From Butyrivibrio sp. INlla16 (GTDB taxonomy: Bacteria; Bacillota; Clostridia; Lachnospirales; Lachnospiraceae): a stretch of DNA of 51,241 bases. Both the position numbers and the translations under genes were made by a program. The DNA is taken from NCBI RefSeq assembly GCF_900104155.1, contig NZ_FMYB01000032.1, positions 1-51,241 of the forward strand, written 5' to 3'. Shown here one piece after another: positions 14,563 through 22,365 of this stretch (the stretch's first letter is position 1; the number at the start of each line of letters is the position of its first letter). Under the pieces are notes generated by a model, which was not told where the DNA came from, did not search any database, and saw only the letters and a list, made by a program, of their open reading frames with translations.

Positions 14563-14753
14563 ATTGTGTGATAATTGTGTGATAGTTCACGGAGTATGAT
14601 GATATCAGAACAAAGGACAAGGGCAGCCGAGGTAGCGACGCTTTACCGAGGCAGGCCCGATGTCAAAAGGACGAAGCAGCCAGCGAAGGTAGCGATGCTT
14701 TACCGGAGCGAAGGCCAAGGTTCTGCGGTTCAGTTTGAGGGGAGAGATATCCA
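14563..14753 (+). repeat. Dispersed leader module, copy 1, with internal duplication
   Basis: This is homologous to 29888-30015. Shared parts are a tandem 11-mer ATTGTGTGATA twice (14563-14584), CGGAGTA, ATCAGAACA, the hairpin GGTAGC-gaN-GCTTTACC followed by CGGAGCGAAGG, TTCTGCGGTTC and TTTGAGGGGA. In this copy the GGTAGC hairpin occurs twice (near 14631 and 14687) through an extra segment of about 50 bp. The downstream small gene found at the other locus is missing; ATATGG has become ATATCC. The 14547-15135 gap otherwise holds a terminator and one possible 32-codon frame. The module may be a leader RNA or a small non-autonomous element. Confidence 0.8.
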
Positions 14754-14840
14754 GGGCGGCGCACGCTTCACTCGATGGTATCACAATAAAAAATCATCTA
14801 CAGTAGCGGCGAATTTTTTCACCTAAGCCAAGGGATGCGA

Positions 14841-14879
14841 CACTGAGAAAAGCCGGCGGATTGCCGGCCTTTTTCAGTG
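14841..14879. terminator. Strong bidirectional terminator
   Basis: The sequence is a near-perfect long palindrome: CACTGAGAAAAGCCGGC, a 5-nt loop, then GCCGGCCTTTTTCAGTG. It has a GCCGGC core stem and T5 or A4 flanks, so it can work in both directions. It would end transcripts running out of the dispersed module. Confidence 0.88.
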
Positions 14880-14986
14880 GTGGGGATTATAATTATCGGA
14901 AATTTAAGATGAATTTTATAAATATATAAAGCATGGAGTTTATAATTATTTATGCCTATAATTGACAGAAAGGTAGTTAGAATATT

Positions 14987-15085
14987 ATGCCTGAAGATAG
15001 AAAGAATGAGATTATAAAAGCAATAACAGAAGTAGAGTTTTCTCATATGAAACTAGATGATACTTCAAGCATTGTGTGCCGGTGA
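14987..15085 (+). CDS. Possible 32-residue ORF before the kinase
   Basis: A frame starting PEDRKNEIIKAITEVEFSHM lies upstream of the kinase gene. The only Shine-Dalgarno-like sequence, AAAGG (14979), is rather far away. It could be a leader peptide, a fragment of a lost gene or chance. I recognise no family. Confidence 0.25.
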   Translation: MPEDRKNEIIKAITEVEFSHMKLDDTSSIVCR

Positions 15086-15135
15086 AATAGGAATATTTTT
15101 AGACAGTATTTGGACAATGAGTGAGACGGTAAGAT

Positions 15136-16224
15136 ATGGGAATCATTGATGGATTGCTAAATAAAATAAGGCCTAAAGGTACTCCGGCAGAGTCTTCAGA
15201 TGATTATTATGAATACTGCCCTCACTGTTATGCCACTCTCCCTCTCCAGAAAGGCTATGATCCTTCCCTGAAATACTGGGTTTGCAAAGGCTGCGGGGAG
15301 ATGTTGATAAATCCTGATATAGAATCGGATATAGTATGGATCTGTGATGAGTGCGGTGCAGTTATGAATGAGCAGGAGGGATTTAGCGAAGAGACTCCCG
15401 AATGGAAATGCACGGAGTGTGGATTCGTTAACAAAATAGATCCCAGCGAGATATATCTTACCGAAGATGAATTTCAAGCAGAGGCAAGGAGTCCGTATCG
15501 AGGATTGTCTGATGAGGATATTCTTGAATTGTCGCTATACCAGGAGCAGGAATATATAGGTGGTAAGGAGAATGTCATTCTTGTAAAACATCGGGAAACC
15601 GGGGAGCTTTTTATAAAAAAACTCCTCACAATTTACAATAAGAGCATATATGCTTATCTTATGGATCACCCGATATCAAACATGCCTCGGGTTATCAAAA
15701 TGTATGAGAGCAGCAACTGTCTCGTGGTGATTGAAGAATATATCAAGGGAAAGACGGTTGAGGCAATTTTGGAAAGTGGTCCCATATCTGAGAAAAAGGC
15801 AGTGCATATCACTGGAGAAGTATGTCGGATTCTGGATGATCTCCATAATTTATCGACGCCGATTATCCACAGGGATGTAAAGCCGTCCAACATAATTATT
15901 GATGATAATGAAAATGTGTATCTTCTGGATATGAATGTTGCTAAGTGGTTTGTCCCGGATAAAGCGGATGATACGAGATACATGGGAACGCAGTATTATG
16001 CTGCTCCCGAACAGGTTGGTTATGGACTATCTGCATCCTCTGCAAAGTCAGATATCTATGCGGCCGGGATGTTACTTAATGTGATGATAACCGGGAAGTT
16101 TCCTAAGGAAGAGAAGGCAACGGGTGCTGTTTGGAATATTATCGAGCGGTGCATAAGTTTGGATGCGGAAAACAGATATACAGCCAAGGAGCTTATTGCT
16201 GAACTTAAGAAAATTGAAGGATAG
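15136..16224 (+). CDS. Serine/threonine protein kinase with N-terminal zinc ribbons
   Basis: This 362-residue protein begins with three or four zinc-ribbon knuckles (CPHC near 28, CKGC near 51, CDEC near 73, CTEC near 94), followed by a Hanks-type kinase domain (about 115-360). The ATP-binding lysine is in LFIKKL (about 161), the catalytic loop is HRDVKPSNI (His245-Asp247), and the metal-binding aspartate is in LLDMN (Asp265) where DFG is usual. An APEQVGYG segment is present. Core catalytic residues are therefore kept. There is no transmembrane helix, so it is cytosolic. The following gene starts 5 nt downstream and encodes a helix-turn-helix partner, probably its substrate or regulator. Confidence 0.88.
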   Translation: MGIIDGLLNKIRPKGTPAESSDDYYEYCPHCYATLPLQKGYDPSLKYWVCKGCGEMLINPDIESDIVWICDECGAVMNEQEGFSEETPEWKCTECGFVNKIDPSEIYLTEDEFQAEARSPYRGLSDEDILELSLYQEQEYIGGKENVILVKHRETGELFIKKLLTIYNKSIYAYLMDHPISNMPRVIKMYESSNCLVVIEEYIKGKTVEAILESGPISEKKAVHITGEVCRILDDLHNLSTPIIHRDVKPSNIIIDDNENVYLLDMNVAKWFVPDKADDTRYMGTQYYAAPEQVGYGLSASSAKSDIYAAGMLLNVMITGKFPKEEKATGAVWNIIERCISLDAENRYTAKELIAELKKIEG

Positions 16225-16229
16225 AAAAA

Positions 16230-16685
16230 GTGCAGAAGAAGCCTACAGATGAACTAAATGATATTCTTGAAAATATGAGGCCGGATCAGCTTGATTCCTA
16301 TCTGAAGGATAACAGCAAGTACATGGCTGATAATAAGAAAACATTTTACTATTATATGAAGGATGTTCTGGATGAGAAGAATATCAAGTTGAAGGATGTC
16401 TATTCTTTTGCCGGAGTGTCTGAATCATATGGCAGTAAGATAGTCACGATGGAAAAGCATACAAAGGACAGAGACCTGATAATAAGGCTTTGCCTGGCGG
16501 GACATTTTAACTGGGATGAGACCAATAGGGCTTTAAAACTGTATGGAATGACAGAATTATATGCCAAGGATCCAAGGGACGCGTGCATTATTGTAGCCAT
16601 AAACAATAGAATATTTGATCAGTATGAAGTAGATGATCTGCTGACAAAACAAGGGTTGAAGAAAATTACAGCAGATGAACAATAG
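16230..16685 (+). CDS. Helix-turn-helix partner protein of the kinase
   Basis: This 151-residue protein starts at a GTG 5 nt after the kinase stop, so the pair is translationally linked. Residues 40-145 are homologous by eye to the C-terminal part of the macro-domain protein at 31798: matching positions include KLKDVYSFAGVSESYGSKI against KNSEVYAAANMSKQYFSKL, NWDETNRALKLYG against NMDETVDFLRLAG, and a common ending GL. The pattern is XRE-like. The N-terminal 40 residues (DELNDILENMRPDQLDSYL) are helical and acidic. DNA binding is plausible but the recognition helix is divergent; a protein-interaction role for the kinase is equally possible. Confidence 0.75.
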   Translation: MQKKPTDELNDILENMRPDQLDSYLKDNSKYMADNKKTFYYYMKDVLDEKNIKLKDVYSFAGVSESYGSKIVTMEKHTKDRDLIIRLCLAGHFNWDETNRALKLYGMTELYAKDPRDACIIVAINNRIFDQYEVDDLLTKQGLKKITADEQ

Positions 16686-16700
16686 TACAATTTGATTGAT

Positions 16701-16727
16701 TTCCCCACCATTTTGGTGGGGATTTTT
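16701..16727 (+). terminator. Rho-independent terminator
   Basis: CCCCACC-atttt-GGTGGGG forms a 7-bp GC stem followed by ATTTTTT. It closes the kinase/HTH operon. Confidence 0.9.
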
Positions 16728-16731
16728 TGTG

Positions 16732-16910
16732 CCCGGAATTGATAAATTAAAAGCAGAAGTACAGAAAATGCTTACGCAGCGTAAACAAAAAGTAATTTGA
16801 TAAGGACAATCCCAGTACTTACCATAAAAATAGGAGATATGACGGCATGGGGGATGGTTAAGAATGGATTAAGTGATGATGCCTGGAGCAGGACATGGGT
16901 TAAGGCTTAA
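16732..16910 (+). other. Probable decayed gene remnants
   Basis: Two short coding-like stretches lie in the 16686-17196 gap. Frame 16732-16800 reads GIDKLKAEVQKMLTQRKQ before a stop, resembling a charged C-terminal helix but with no start. An ATG at 16839 with RBS TAGGAG opens a 23-codon frame (MTAWGMVKNGLSDDAWSRTW, ending at 16910). Neither is recognisable as a whole gene. They may be tails of lost mobile-element genes. The rest of the gap holds only the hairpin at 17041 and the Rpn gene promoter region. Confidence 0.3.
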
Positions 16911-17040
16911 TGACTCTCATCTCCGCAACTCAAGCCTGGAGGAACCTTTTACGACCAAGTACAGGGAGCAATACAACCAACTGCTCCTCATTCTCACGTG
17001 GTTTTCATAAATAATTATAAATAAAATACACATAACAAAA

Positions 17041-17079
17041 GAATGGCCTATCCGTGTCATCATTACGGTTAGGCCATTC
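17041..17079. repeat. Intergenic hairpin
   Basis: GAATGGCCTA (17041-17050) pairs perfectly with TAGGCCATTC (17070-17079), with an inner CCGT/ACGG stem after one mismatch. A T-run follows only on the minus strand, so it could stop antisense transcription. No minus-strand gene lies to its right. Confidence 0.5.
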
Positions 17080-17196
17080 TCTATACATAAGGGAGATAAT
17101 AATTTCTCTATTGTTGTACGAGTTATAGTACACGTCAGGGAGTATTCTGAGTGTATTGCTGAGGGGGATAGAAAGTAATGCAAGGAGATATATGGA

Positions 17197-18060
17197 ATGG
17201 CCGAAAAAGACATGAGTGAAAAAACGCTGGAGGAGCTGAATGATGTATTTGCGGATATAGTGAATACGTTGTTGTTTGATGGGGATGGTGTAATCACAGA
17301 AGATGCTCTTTCAGAATCAAATCCGTACAGTAATTATACTGCTAATGGTAAAATACGGGAGCAGGAGCGGGATGTAGTAAAGTATTGGAATAATAATATG
17401 CTGCATATAGCAAAGGTGGGATTTGAAAACGAAACCGCAGAGGATGCGGATATGCCGCTTAGAGTACTAAGCTATGATGGTGCAGCATATAGGAGCCAGT
17501 TCTCACCGCAAAATAATGATTCCAGATTCGCGGTTACCACTATTGTGTTATACTTTGGGTATAAGAAGAGATGGACGGCAGCAAAAAGTATATATGAGAG
17601 GGTAGAGGTACCGGATAGGCTAAGGCCTTTCGTACCTGATTATCCTATAAATCTGTTTGAAATAGCATATCTGACTGATGAGCAGGTTTCAAAGTTTAAG
17701 AGTGATTTTTGGTTTGTTGCGGACTATTTTGTCCAGATGAGGAAGACGGATAAATATATTCCTCCGACGGACAAAATAACGCATGTATCAGAGTTGCTGG
17801 GACTTATGTCAGCATTGACCGATGACAGGAGATTTGTAGAAGTGGCAGAGGATGTTAAGAAAAAGGAGAAACAGAATATGTGTACAGTATTAGATGAAAT
17901 TGTTGCAAAGGGAAAAGCAGAAGGAATAGCAGAGGCAAGAGAAGAAATACAAGATGTTTATAGTTGGCTTTTTAGTATGGGAAGAGGGGCAGATGTTGAG
18001 AAGGCAACTAAGGACGAGGATTATTATCAGAAGATGCTTGAGGAGTATAAAAATAGATAA
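17197..18060 (+). CDS. Rpn-family recombination-promoting nuclease / PD-(D/E)XK protein
   Basis: This 287-residue protein matches the Rpn (transposase-like PD-(D/E)XK nuclease) family abundant in Lachnospiraceae: DVFADIVNTLLFDG near the start, GFENETAEDADMPLRVLSYD as the divergent core (compare the family's GIENQ...MP.R...YD), a central FEIAYL...F...FW...YFVQMR, and the standard C-terminal regulatory helix ending YYQKMLEEYKNR. In E. coli, Rpn proteins are DNA endonucleases that raise recombination. Its upstream region and both termini are duplicated at 19985-20206, where the middle is deleted. RBS AAGGAG precedes the start; a slightly earlier ATG at 17192 is in another frame. Confidence 0.85.
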   Translation: MAEKDMSEKTLEELNDVFADIVNTLLFDGDGVITEDALSESNPYSNYTANGKIREQERDVVKYWNNNMLHIAKVGFENETAEDADMPLRVLSYDGAAYRSQFSPQNNDSRFAVTTIVLYFGYKKRWTAAKSIYERVEVPDRLRPFVPDYPINLFEIAYLTDEQVSKFKSDFWFVADYFVQMRKTDKYIPPTDKITHVSELLGLMSALTDDRRFVEVAEDVKKKEKQNMCTVLDEIVAKGKAEGIAEAREEIQDVYSWLFSMGRGADVEKATKDEDYYQKMLEEYKNR

Positions 18061-18069
18061 TAAGAAACA

Positions 18070-18098
18070 GGGCTGGCGTTTTATCGCCAGCCTTTTAT
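18070..18098 (+). terminator. Rho-independent terminator
   Basis: GGCTGGCG-ttttat-CGCCAGCC is an 8-bp GC-rich stem followed by TTTTAT. It ends the Rpn-family gene. Confidence 0.88.
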
Positions 18099-18191
18099 AG
18101 TTAGTGTAACAGTATTTTTTGTCCTTGTTATAACTGCTTTGCTATAATTAATTCCCAGGGGGAGAGGAAAACAAGGATGGAAAAAGTTTAA

Positions 18192-18512
18192 ATGAAGAGC
18201 AAACTATTTGGGAAAAAGACACTTGGATGTATAGCAATTGTAGGGGCACTGATGACAGCTATGACGGGGTGCACATCGAAAGCAACTGATGGGGATGTTG
18301 CCGGTAAAGAAGTGGACAATGAAATGATTCAAGATATTTTGGATGGACAAAAGTATTATGTGCCTTTTGGCTATGAGGGTGAGGAAAGGCCCTCTGAAGC
18401 GGATAACAGTATACATTATACAGAGGAGACTGCGAAGGATGCGGCTTCGGATAATCCATCAGCTTCGAGTTTATATAACTATCTTATTAATTCGGAGATA
18501 TTAAATGGATAG
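18192..18512 (+). CDS. Small lipoprotein of unknown function
   Basis: This 106-residue protein has a lipoprotein signal peptide (KKTLGCIAIVGALMTAMTGC, lipobox cysteine near 27). The mature part is acidic and contains NEMIQDILDGQKYYVPFGYE and a C-terminal SSLYNYLINSEIL. I know no family. Its last codons overlap the start of the acetyltransferase gene by 8 bp, so the two are translationally coupled. No standard RBS is visible just before the ATG, only GGGGGAGAGG about 30 nt upstream, so the true start could differ slightly. Confidence 0.7.
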   Translation: MKSKLFGKKTLGCIAIVGALMTAMTGCTSKATDGDVAGKEVDNEMIQDILDGQKYYVPFGYEGEERPSEADNSIHYTEETAKDAASDNPSASSLYNYLINSEILNG

Positions 18513-19065
18513 AAATAATCTATACAACCCCGGCGAAGAAATTGTGGAAACCGACAGGCTTATAATGAGACGATTAAGGCCTGAGGATTATCTTGCAATG
18601 GCTGCATGGGATATGGATGAAAGAGTATTTAAATATTTGATGGGTTCTGTATGTAAGGCTCCTGAGGATCCGCTTGTTTGGCTTCCGAAGAAGGATCCTA
18701 CATCCAAAATCAATATCCTTATGCTGGTTATCGATAAAGAGGATGGGCATGCAGTTGGTATATATGCATTAAATCACGATGTCGATAGAGATGTTTGGAC
18801 ATTATCATACGTTAATCGATTTGATGATTGGGGAAAGGGATATACTACAGAAGGAATGAAGGCACTCATGGATCACGCGGTTAATGCTTACGGAGCACAT
18901 TCCTTTGAAGGAGAATGCGCAAAAGAAAACGTGGGCAGTGCAAAAGTTTTAAAAAGACTTGGATTCGCATATGACCATAGCTCTTCATATTCCAAGAATG
19001 ATGGAAGCGCTACGTTTGAATCTGATGTATATATTTTTAATTTGACTATGGAACAGAAGAAATAA
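18505..19065 (+). CDS. GNAT acetyltransferase, RimJ/RimL type
   Basis: This 186-residue protein has the layout of RimJ/RimL-like N-acetyltransferases: the opening ETDRLIMRRLRPEDYLAM, a central YVNRFDDWGKGYTTEGMKAL holding the acetyl-CoA site, and CAKENVGSAKVLKRLGF, the C-terminal signature (N..S..V..KLGF). The family acetylates protein N-termini or small molecules using acetyl-CoA. Substrate is not predictable. It overlaps the upstream lipoprotein gene by 8 bp and precedes a small hypothetical gene by 9 nt. Confidence 0.85.
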   Translation: MDRNNLYNPGEEIVETDRLIMRRLRPEDYLAMAAWDMDERVFKYLMGSVCKAPEDPLVWLPKKDPTSKINILMLVIDKEDGHAVGIYALNHDVDRDVWTLSYVNRFDDWGKGYTTEGMKALMDHAVNAYGAHSFEGECAKENVGSAKVLKRLGFAYDHSSSYSKNDGSATFESDVYIFNLTMEQKK

Positions 19066-19074
19066 AGGATTAGT

Positions 19075-19467
19075 ATGAGCAATAATAAGTATTCGTATAT
19101 CTTTGTATGCTACGGTAATGCTGACAGAGATATACTCACAAAACAAATTCAAATGTATAAGCAAAGATTTCATTCAAAGGTTATCCTGATTATCTCGTCA
19201 GAAGCTGATGCAGAGTGGGCAGCTGCCCGCAGAGAAATTTTTGAATATGAACTCCGATTGGCCAAAGAGGATGCTATTTCAGGTGCAGTTCTCCGATACT
19301 GCGAAGAGCATCAGCTACCGGAAAAAGACACTCTTCTTATTGCCGAAATCCACGATGGTGCTAAACTGACAGTTCGCGGAATTGAGATAAAGGATCCCGG
19401 CAGCATGGCAGAGTCTTATAAGAAGGCTATCGAAATGCTCAGGAATATGATAAAGCCAAGGATTTAA
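19075..19467 (+). CDS. Hypothetical cytosolic protein, 130 residues
   Basis: I do not recognise this protein. It starts with an alternating beta/alpha pattern (NKYSYIFVCYGNADRDILTK, then FHSKVILIISS), contains a strongly helical acidic middle and ends with KAIEMLRNMIKPRI. The pattern suggests a small Rossmann-like or NIF-like fold but no motif is decisive. It follows the acetyltransferase by 9 nt and its stop lies 1 nt from the stop of the converging acetyltransferase gene. Confidence 0.7.
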   Translation: MSNNKYSYIFVCYGNADRDILTKQIQMYKQRFHSKVILIISSEADAEWAAARREIFEYELRLAKEDAISGAVLRYCEEHQLPEKDTLLIAEIHDGAKLTVRGIEIKDPGSMAESYKKAIEMLRNMIKPRI

Positions 19468-19468
19468 T

Positions 19469-19912
19469 TTACTCTTCCAAAAATTTTCCCATCATTACAA
19501 AATTTTTGGTTTCATAATAGGACAGTTTTGAATAGAAATGTTTGTGCTTTTCATCGTTCACACTGTTTAGTTCTATGATAGAAGCGCCATTTTTATGGAC
19601 TTCCTGTTCCAGGATTTTTAGGAAGTCTGTACCATATCCTTTTCCCTGAAAGCCCTTAAATATAACAATCTCATCAAGAAAGTAGCCTCTTATATCATCA
19701 AATTCCTTGAAGTAACCCATTAAATATCCGGTAATGCAGTTATTGTCATCAACCTGAACCATGCACATTGAGTCTTCCATCGTAAGTACTTGGTGGATTC
19801 TTTTGTATGCCTTTTCATATGTCCAACAGCAATCTTCTACAGTGTTATAGTATTCAATGTTCTTTTCTACTACATACGCCAAATCCTGTTCTGTCATTCG
19901 TCTGTAATTCAT
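19469..19912 (-). CDS. GNAT-family acetyltransferase
   Basis: This 147-residue protein shows the GNAT acetyl-CoA-binding motif DEIVIFKGFQGKGYGTDFLK (Q/RxxGxG as QGKGYG) and a C-terminal NSVNDEKHKHFYSKLSYYET matching the N...A..FY.K.GF signature. The N-terminus YRRMTEQDLAYVV is usual for GNATs. Substrate is unknown. It is the only minus-strand gene between the left edge and 30 kb and converges with the preceding gene without a separate terminator. Confidence 0.85.
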   Translation of the reverse strand: MNYRRMTEQDLAYVVEKNIEYYNTVEDCCWTYEKAYKRIHQVLTMEDSMCMVQVDDNNCITGYLMGYFKEFDDIRGYFLDEIVIFKGFQGKGYGTDFLKILEQEVHKNGASIIELNSVNDEKHKHFYSKLSYYETKNFVMMGKFLEE

Positions 19913-20068
19913 GATTTACCTGCCTGATATGTATTTTATCTTTTGAATCTACAAGGTTTATCTTATCACAATAATCTCTGTATTACTGTGCGAGTTTTAG
20001 GACACGTCTTGGATTAAACTGAGTATATTCCTAAGGTGAATAGAAAGTAATGCAAGGAGAAATATGGA

Positions 20069-20206
20069 ATGGCCGAAAAAGAACATTCAGAAATTCAGGA
20101 TCTGTACAGTTGGCTTTTTAGCTTAGGAAGAGGCGCAGATGTTGAGAAGGCAACTAAGGATGAGGCTTTTTATCTGAAGATGCTTGAGGAATACAAAAAT
20201 AGATAA
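20069..20206 (+). pseudogene. Internally deleted copy of the Rpn-family gene
   Basis: A 45-codon frame with RBS AAGGAG begins MAEKEHSEIQDLYSWLFSLG and ends LKMLEEYKNR. It joins the first few residues of the Rpn gene at 17197 to its last 40, leaving out about 240 residues including the nuclease core. The region before the start is also conserved with the full gene (GAGTT-TAG-ACACGTC block, then TAGAAAGTAATGCAAGGAGA). The remaining reading frame is intact, so a short peptide equal to the C-terminal module may still be made. Confidence 0.8.
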
Positions 20207-20211
20207 ATTGG

Positions 20212-20248
20212 AGCTCTACCGTTAATATAGCGGTAGAGCTTATTTTTG
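20212..20248 (+). terminator. Rho-independent terminator
   Basis: AGCTCTACCG and CGGTAGAGCT form a perfect 10-bp stem with a 9-nt loop, followed by TATTTTTG. It closes the deleted Rpn copy. Confidence 0.9.
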
Positions 20249-20300
20249 TTTATAATGTAGTGGCTGATTGCAAGCAATTTGTTTTGAGGAGCAGTGAAAA

Positions 20301-21194
20301 ATGAGGTTCGAGGCAATTAGTAATAAATCAAAAGGTATAATTTGCATTTTGTTTGCGGCGATGGGATTTTCACTGATGACTTTCTTTGTGAGAATATCAG
20401 GAGATGTTCCGACTATGGAAAAGGCATTTTTCAGAAATGCTGTTGCCATTGTTGTATCGCTGTTTTTGCTTATTAGGGCAGGAGAAAAAATCAGGATAAA
20501 GAAATCCTGTGCAGGAGATATTTTCTTCAGATGTCTGTTTGGCACAAGTGGTCTCATTGCAAATTTTTATGCAATTGATAAGCTGAACATTGCGGATGCA
20601 AACATGCTGAATAAGCTATCTCCGTTTTTCGCAATTTTAATTTCAATCCCGATACTTAGGGAAAAACCGAAAAAGGTAGATATTTTGGCGGTCATAATTG
20701 CATTTCTTGGTGCGATGTTAATAGTTAGACCATCCGGTAGCAATATGCAGCTTGTGCCTGCACTTATAGGTTTGTATGGAGGCTTCGGTGCTGGAACGGC
20801 ATATGTTTTTGTTCGGAGATTAGGGAAAAAGGGAGAGCGAACACCCATAATTGTATTTTGCTTTTCTCTGTTCTCAACTCTTGTGACGATTCCCTTTATT
20901 GCGATGGATTTTGTCATGCTAAAACCCTGGCAGCTATTATGTCTGATCATGGCCGGGCTATCAGCGACGGTGGGGCAGTTTGGCATAACATCTGCATATA
21001 AGTTTGCCCCGGCAAAGGAAATTTCAGTATTTGATTATACGCAGGTAATATTTGCAGCAATTCTTGGAGTACTGTTTCTCGGAGAACTGCCGACACTGTT
21101 ATCATTCTTGGGATATGCAGTTATTATCGGGGTAGCGATATTTAGATGGAAATATAATCTCAGAAGTGAAGATGGAGGGTATGATGGCCATTGA
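20301..21194 (+). CDS. EamA/DMT-family transporter
   Basis: This 297-residue protein has ten hydrophobic segments arranged as two EamA repeats, each with the usual closing pattern (IIAFLGAMLIVRPSG at about 135 and FLGYAVIIGVAIF near the end). The conserved LNIADANMLNKLSPFFAIL and FDYTQVIFAAILGVLFLGEL segments are typical of the RhaT/EamA group, which export amino acids, nucleotides or other metabolites. Substrate cannot be predicted. Its last codons overlap the start of the chromate-transporter gene, so the three genes form one operon. Confidence 0.88.
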   Translation: MRFEAISNKSKGIICILFAAMGFSLMTFFVRISGDVPTMEKAFFRNAVAIVVSLFLLIRAGEKIRIKKSCAGDIFFRCLFGTSGLIANFYAIDKLNIADANMLNKLSPFFAILISIPILREKPKKVDILAVIIAFLGAMLIVRPSGSNMQLVPALIGLYGGFGAGTAYVFVRRLGKKGERTPIIVFCFSLFSTLVTIPFIAMDFVMLKPWQLLCLIMAGLSATVGQFGITSAYKFAPAKEISVFDYTQVIFAAILGVLFLGELPTLLSFLGYAVIIGVAIFRWKYNLRSEDGGYDGH

Positions 21195-21753
21195 ACTTTT
21201 TTTCACTTTTTTAAGAATAGGGCTTTTTACTTTTGGTGGTGGCTATGCCATGATCTCACTTATACAGGATATCTGTGTGGAGAAGAAAAAGTGGATCAGC
21301 CATGATGAGATGATGGATATTACAGTCATCGCTGAATCAACGCCCGGTCCGATAGCGATAAACTGTGCTACTTATGTAGGATATAAGAAGCAGGGGATGA
21401 TAGGAGCTATAGCCGCTACAATCGGAGTAATCCTTCCGTCCTTTATTATTATTTATTTGATTTCGCTCTATCTTGACAGCTTTCTTGAAATAGCATGGAT
21501 TGCCAGCGCATTTAAAGGAATAAAGATAGCTGTAGGAATACTGATATTGGATGCGGCCCTTAAGATGATAAGGAAAATGCCAAAGAAACCATTTCAGATT
21601 TTTGTGTTAATTGCGGCGTTTTTAATTATGATGTCCGTAAATCTTTTTTCAGTAAAGATATCATCAATAACGTTAATGCTTGCTGCAGGTATTTGCAGTC
21701 TTATGGCTTTCTGTGTAAGTAAATATATGAACAGGGAGGGACGAAGCTTATGA
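21184..21753 (+). CDS. Chromate transporter, half-size subunit 1
   Basis: This protein of about 189 residues is a single CHR domain with the conserved FLRIGLFTFGGGYAMISLI and AESTPGPIAINCATYVGY motifs and six hydrophobic segments. Half-size CHR proteins are encoded in pairs that are thought to assemble with opposite orientation, and the next gene encodes the partner. The family exports chromate or related anions using membrane potential. The start is the ATG at 21184, 5 nt after GGAGG; upstream in-frame starts at 21166, 21172 and 21181 are possible. It overlaps both neighbours. Confidence 0.87.
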   Translation: MAIELFFTFLRIGLFTFGGGYAMISLIQDICVEKKKWISHDEMMDITVIAESTPGPIAINCATYVGYKKQGMIGAIAATIGVILPSFIIIYLISLYLDSFLEIAWIASAFKGIKIAVGILILDAALKMIRKMPKKPFQIFVLIAAFLIMMSVNLFSVKISSITLMLAAGICSLMAFCVSKYMNREGRSL

Positions 21754-22307
21754 TATATATTGATCTTCTCCTTGGATTTCTGAAAGTGGGGCTGTTTTCT
21801 TTTGGCGGAGCGTATGCGGCAATACCGCTTATAAGGGATGTGGTTCTGCATTATGGATGGATTGATGATGAGCAGCTAGCCTATATGATTGCTGTAAGTG
21901 AAAGCACTCCCGGACCTATTATGGTTAACATGGCTACGTATGTAGGCAGCATGACAGCCGGAATTCCCGGGGCTCTGATTGCAACTTTTTCTGTCGTTCT
22001 TCCTGCGTTTGTAATCATCATACTTATAATGATAATGTTCAAGAGGTTGTTAAAAAACCCCTATGCTCAGGCTGTGCTAAGAGGATTGAAGCCTTGTATT
22101 ATGGGAATAATTCTGGCAATGGGGATCAGCATGATCGCTCAGAACGTTATTGTTAAGGGAACGTCTTTTTCTCCGGATTTAAAAGCGGCCGTGATATGCT
22201 CTGCTCTGGCTGCTGTCTACTTTGGCTCAAGAAAAATTAGAAAATCCGGGATATCTCCGATAGTACTGATTTGCATTGCCGCAGTGATGGGTGTGATTGT
22301 GTATTAA
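21750..22307 (+). CDS. Chromate transporter, half-size subunit 2
   Basis: This 185-residue CHR-domain protein carries the same paired motifs as its neighbour (FLKVGLFSFGGAYAAIPLI and SESTPGPIMVNMATYVG), confirming that the two form a split transporter. Six hydrophobic segments fit the short-chain type. Its ATG overlaps the stop of the first subunit gene (ATGA), which couples their translation and favours equal amounts. In gut and rumen anaerobes such pairs may export anions other than chromate; that is inference. Confidence 0.88.
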   Translation: MIYIDLLLGFLKVGLFSFGGAYAAIPLIRDVVLHYGWIDDEQLAYMIAVSESTPGPIMVNMATYVGSMTAGIPGALIATFSVVLPAFVIIILIMIMFKRLLKNPYAQAVLRGLKPCIMGIILAMGISMIAQNVIVKGTSFSPDLKAAVICSALAAVYFGSRKIRKSGISPIVLICIAAVMGVIVY

Positions 22308-22365
22308 GTATTTCAACTTCTTTGTCTATACTGTATGAGAATAATTATGTTAAGAAGGTTGCATT

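Noticed and set aside
14575..14826. Plus-strand 83-codon ORF over the dispersed module
   Set aside because: It has no RBS, the frame is not conserved in the other copy of the module, and the conserved features are hairpins and promoter-like repeats rather than codons.
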